Positions 60,869 through 64,000 of a stretch of 64,000 bases of DNA are shown piece after piece; the stretch's first letter is position 1; every line of letters begins with the position of its first letter. The notes under the pieces were generated by a model, which saw only the letters and a program-made list of their open reading frames with translations, was not told the DNA's origin and ran no database searches. This stretch comes from Tetracladium setigerum (taxonomy: Eukaryota; Ascomycota; Leotiomycetes; Helotiales). The stretch is from the NCBI GenBank assembly GCA_031472005.1, contig PZJY01000001.1, positions 3,968,001 to 4,032,000 of the forward strand. The letters run 5' to 3'. A program made the position numbers and the translations under genes.

Positions 60869-62791
60869 ATGGATTCACACGATTTGGTCGAATATAATCA
60901 AATACATTGCCCGTTACAAGAAGGCGAGATACGAGTTCTGGAGATCCTGCCCGCCATCGAAGGCGATGTTAAATCCCGACTGCATTGTATCAAGATTGGT
61001 GATTTGGATTACAGCGCTCTCTCATATGCATGGGGAGATCTTAAACAGCCTAAGGTCCCTATTTTTGTCAATGGAAATCAACTGGAAGTGACAGAGAACT
61101 GTTTGTTAGCTTTGAAAGAGCTCAGACGAGAATCGGTGGTTCAATCGAAGACTTGTACGATCTGGATTGATGCGATATGCATTAACCAGAAAGACTTGGA
61201 AGAAAGGAGCCAACAAGTGGCACTGATGAGAAAGATCTACTCAGGGGCGACAAATTTGATTGTTTGGCTTGGTCCAGAGGCAGACAACAGCCGTGAGGCA
61301 ATAGAGACCTTGAAAGGACTGGCAGAGGCTTGTTTGGAAGGTCGGTACAAGCAGTGGCGTGAGCGCTTCGAGAGTGATCCTGGATATAAACAACGCTGGA
61401 TACCTGTCGCTTTATTTTTCTCGCGCTCCTGGTTTACCAGGGTCTGGATAATTCAGGAATACACCCAATGCTCGCGACTGGAGACTGGCCAGGTTGAAGA
61501 GTACGAAAACGAGCCTATTGAGTTCTATTGTGGGGCAAGCAGAGTATCCCCAGCTCTTCTTATTCATACGATGAGAAACGTTGAATGGCTCACATGTCCA
61601 AAGCTTGCTGGTTGGGACCCAAAAGTAGTTTGTCTTTTAACACTCCTCACATCAGTCAGAAGAAGCACGGCGTGCTATCACAACATTTTGTATTACGCAT
61701 CAAATTCAGAGCTTGTCGTTTCAAAAAAAGCCGTAGCATGGAAGTTCCTCGACAATATCTTGGCCGGTTCATCATGCGGGGCAACAGATCCTCGGGACCG
61801 AGTTTACGCACACTTACCTATTCAATCGAAGCAGCAGAGTGTCAATCTCGACAAAGGCTTGGTGGGTCTATGGGTGAAGAGTTTAAACGTGAGCCGGTCA
61901 CACGCTGCGGAATTTATTAATCACGTATCGCAGGAGGCTATTTCCAGCCTTTCAGTATTACTCGTCGACTATGGGAGATCTGTCGAAGATGTCTATTCTA
62001 GTTTTATTATTTACATGGTCTGCGCTACCGAAAGCCTCAATATCTTGAGCCTCTGTCACCAACGTGGCGGTCATATAAGCAGGTCATGGACGATTGACTG
62101 GGCAGCGATTCCGCGCTCCCAATTAGACTTTGTTCAAGACGATGGCCTCTTGATTCGATCAATGATATCTAAGAACGAACCTATCTCGTTCTGCGCCTCT
62201 GGAAACGCAAAATTACAATTTCAAGTCATCAGTGACTTCTCAGTATTGTCTGTTGGCGGGTATCAGGTAACGAGCATAGCATTTCCGATGGCTTATCTTG
62301 ATACTGCTGCTGCGCCAGAATCCCGGGAATTCAGGGAGAGAATTTCAACGAAGGTTCTCTGGGTCCAGATTTTGGAGCTGCTCAGTCGCGTCGGGATTTA
62401 TGAGACACATGAAAAGAGACAGAGGGCACTTTGGAACACCATGGTGGGAAGCCGAAATTTATCAGGTTGTCCAGGTGCTTTTGAGACTTGGTGTTCCTGG
62501 TTAGATTCCGACACAGAGAACTTCTGTTATTGGCACAGAATCGTAGAAACTCAAATACATCGAAGGCCATTTTTGACACGCGATGGGAGAATTGGAAAGG
62601 GATGGGACTCAATCAAGCGGGGAGATCTTGTGTGTGTGATCATGGGCTGCGATGTGCCATTGGTTTTGCGACAAGTAGAGAATCACTACTACCTCATTGG
62701 AGACTGCTATGTGGAAGGCATTATGCATGGAGAAGTAATGCAGATATTCGAGAATGAACAGATCGATCCGACGATGTTTGATCTTCATTGA
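60869..62791 (+). CDS. HET-domain protein
   Basis: Single exon, 640 residues. HET motifs: ALSYAWG at 50-56, TIWIDAICINQKDLEERSQQ at 97-116, IYSGATNLIVWLG at 123-135, and FSRSWFTRVWIIQEY. Further on are ATDPRDRVYAHL, SLSVLLVDYGRSVEDVYSSF, RSWTIDWAAIP, and the C-terminal KRGDLVCVIMGCDVPLVLRQ with LIGDCYVEGIMHGE. Layout is the same as in the upstream HET gene, but residue identity outside the motifs is low, so if they are duplicates the duplication is old. No fused sensor domain is visible. Function and partner unknown. Confidence 0.92.
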   Translation: MDSHDLVEYNQIHCPLQEGEIRVLEILPAIEGDVKSRLHCIKIGDLDYSALSYAWGDLKQPKVPIFVNGNQLEVTENCLLALKELRRESVVQSKTCTIWIDAICINQKDLEERSQQVALMRKIYSGATNLIVWLGPEADNSREAIETLKGLAEACLEGRYKQWRERFESDPGYKQRWIPVALFFSRSWFTRVWIIQEYTQCSRLETGQVEEYENEPIEFYCGASRVSPALLIHTMRNVEWLTCPKLAGWDPKVVCLLTLLTSVRRSTACYHNILYYASNSELVVSKKAVAWKFLDNILAGSSCGATDPRDRVYAHLPIQSKQQSVNLDKGLVGLWVKSLNVSRSHAAEFINHVSQEAISSLSVLLVDYGRSVEDVYSSFIIYMVCATESLNILSLCHQRGGHISRSWTIDWAAIPRSQLDFVQDDGLLIRSMISKNEPISFCASGNAKLQFQVISDFSVLSVGGYQVTSIAFPMAYLDTAAAPESREFRERISTKVLWVQILELLSRVGIYETHEKRQRALWNTMVGSRNLSGCPGAFETWCSWLDSDTENFCYWHRIVETQIHRRPFLTRDGRIGKGWDSIKRGDLVCVIMGCDVPLVLRQVENHYYLIGDCYVEGIMHGEVMQIFENEQIDPTMFDLH

Positions 62792-63733
62792 GAGAGTCTT
62801 GTTTTGGGTTCTTGGGATTTATTATGTCTGAATTTCAGTATGGTAAGATCTCCCTTCCGGACACAAGGTTACCTATGTTGCAATACTGATGGGTTTCAGT
62901 ATACGCGAAACCAGATCAAATGCGTCTCAATGAGTGGATAGCTCTTGAGAGTGATCATCATATTGCTGTTGCGTGTGAGTTGAACATCAGTCTATATGAT
63001 GACATAGTACCAACTGATTGAGGCTCTCCAGTCGGAGCGAACTCGAAAAGGAATATTTTTTCAGCCCTGATCAGAGACAATCACAATGCGGGTATATATA
63101 TAAATATAATGGCTGAATTGAGGGTGGTCCTGAGATCTCACATCTCAACGTAATTGGGTCAACGAACGATCCAGACAGAAGAATTAAGCGTCTGACAGTC
63201 GTCGAGCCGAACCGCATTATTTGCTGCACTGCACAATCCTTGCTGGTCCTGCGTATTCAAAATCATAGAGCAGGTAAACAAACATCACCGATCCAGACCT
63301 TGCAAAGCTTGAACGGCTGAAACTCTCATGATGCGGGGACATCATGTGCATCTATCCTAATCATCTCATTCTCGCTTCAATTACGTCACAGTAAACCTTC
63401 GATAATATCCTTATCGTTACTTATCCTAATTGTATCGGCAAATCTCAAAACGATGAAAGTATCTTCTCATGACTGGCCTATTACATATTGTTGCTCAAGT
63501 GATCCGACACAGCAAGGCAAAAAGTCTCCGTTCTGAATAAGAAGTTGCCCCGAACCGGGCTTGCAACAAGCGCCGTGATTCCGCGGGGTCGTTCCATATC
63601 TAGACGTCACATCCACTCCACTTGACACAAAAAAAAAGCATCACCACCTCCTCTGTTCTTTCTCCCTTCACCCTTCAGACTTCAACTCACAGCTCGCACA
63701 CTAGGTACTCAACTCAACCTTTGATTCCCTACA
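62792..63733. other. Intergenic, no gene
   Basis: 3' flank of the second HET gene and promoter of the last gene. Contains a TATATATAAATATAAT stretch near 63093 and an A9 run near 63629. No convincing frame. Confidence 0.6.
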
Positions 63734-64000
63734 ATGGCAGCTCCAATTCCCGCCACAATGCAAGCAATTGCTCTTGCTAAGTTCGGCAAACCATCTGAAT
63801 ATGGACTTGCAACACTACCTGTCCCACAGATCACAGATCCAAATGAAGTATTGATCAAGGTCCATGCCGCATCCATAAATCCTGTAGATGTCAAGATGGC
63901 TTCTGAGTTCGTCTCTCTCCTCCCTTCTCTTAAAAAGAACACCGGAAATACTAACCTATCATGCCTAGTCTTGGAAAAGTGATGAATCCCACCGCGTAAT
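63734..64000 (+). CDS. MDR/quinone-oxidoreductase-like protein, 5' part only
   Basis: The ATG at 63734 opens AAPIPATMQAIALAKFGKPS, then EVLIKVHAASINPVDVK, the N-terminal GroES-like half of medium-chain dehydrogenases (zeta-crystallin/QOR type, NADPH-dependent; no catalytic zinc ligands are seen in this part). The exon probably ends at 63906 with donor GTTCGT and resumes near 63969 after CCTAG. That second exon reaches TAA three bases before the window end in the expected phase, so either the acceptor lies elsewhere or another base problem exists. Most of the gene is beyond the window. Confidence 0.65.

Noticed and set aside
56056..62791. Wax-synthase-like gene plus HET pair as one functional unit
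   Set aside because: Only same-strand adjacency with 0.6-1.2 kb gaps; no shared pathway can be argued from sequence.

Overview
This window is nuclear DNA of a filamentous ascomycete (Pezizomycotina; Leotiomycetes is my best guess, not proven). The signs are short introns (about 44-190 nt) with GTRNGT donors and CTRAY-like branch points, two HET-domain genes, fungal gene families (WSC domain, fungal Hsp70-like ATPase, wax-synthase-like protein, DHA1 MFS), and gene spacing of 2-3 kb. I rebuilt exon structures by eye from reading frames and splice signals. Where I give exons, the phases close unless I say otherwise.

Layout. 1-3137: gene-free. 3138-6647 (minus): a small helical HeLo/SesA-like protein with two tandem-repeat blocks, then a single-pass membrane protein. 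7544-9649 (plus): fungal Hsp70-like ATPase. 10059-11321 (minus): beta-propeller DUF4185-like protein with two apparent GC-AG introns. 13417-14127 (plus): GNAT acetyltransferase. About 14580-14754 (minus): interrupted tRNA-Met(CAU). 15117-15528: decayed 230-bp tandem duplication. 15872-17926 (minus): sulfite-oxidase-type molybdoenzyme with two in-frame stops (probable pseudogene). 18633-21516 (minus): NDR-related AGC kinase. 22074-23776 (minus): nucleolar FKBP (Fpr3/Fpr4 type). 24366-27278 (minus): DJ-1/PfpI protein and DHA1 MFS transporter in tandem. 27908-32720 (minus) and 33091-36927 (plus): TRAPPII subunit Trs130 and translesion polymerase Rev1, divergent. 37786-38507 (minus): WSC-domain GPI-type protein. 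38508-44036: long gene-poor stretch. 44037-44767 (plus): SCOC/Slo1-like coiled-coil protein. 46151-47928 (minus): conserved fungal protein of unknown function. 48730-49397 (minus) and 49791-54715 (plus): complex I NDUFB8-like subunit and the SWR1 chromatin remodeler, divergent. 56056-57240 (plus): wax-synthase-like membrane protein. 58420-60276 and 60869-62791 (plus): two intronless HET-domain genes. 63734 to the end (plus): start of an MDR/quinone-oxidoreductase gene cut by the window edge.

Most of this is ordinary housekeeping (vesicle tethering, lesion bypass, H2A.Z exchange, respiration, histone chaperoning) with a few accessory loci. I see no biosynthetic cluster, CRISPR, transposon or clearly new multi-gene system. 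The strongest unexpected signals are: six otherwise good genes each broken by exactly one missing or extra base, each explicable in a short G/C run, which looks more like a consensus-sequence artefact than biology; three apparent GC-AG introns, two of them in one gene with the identical GCAAGT donor; a sulfite-oxidase relic; a tRNA-Met gene interrupted twice; and a HeLo-like protein whose tail is built from two different tandem repeats.
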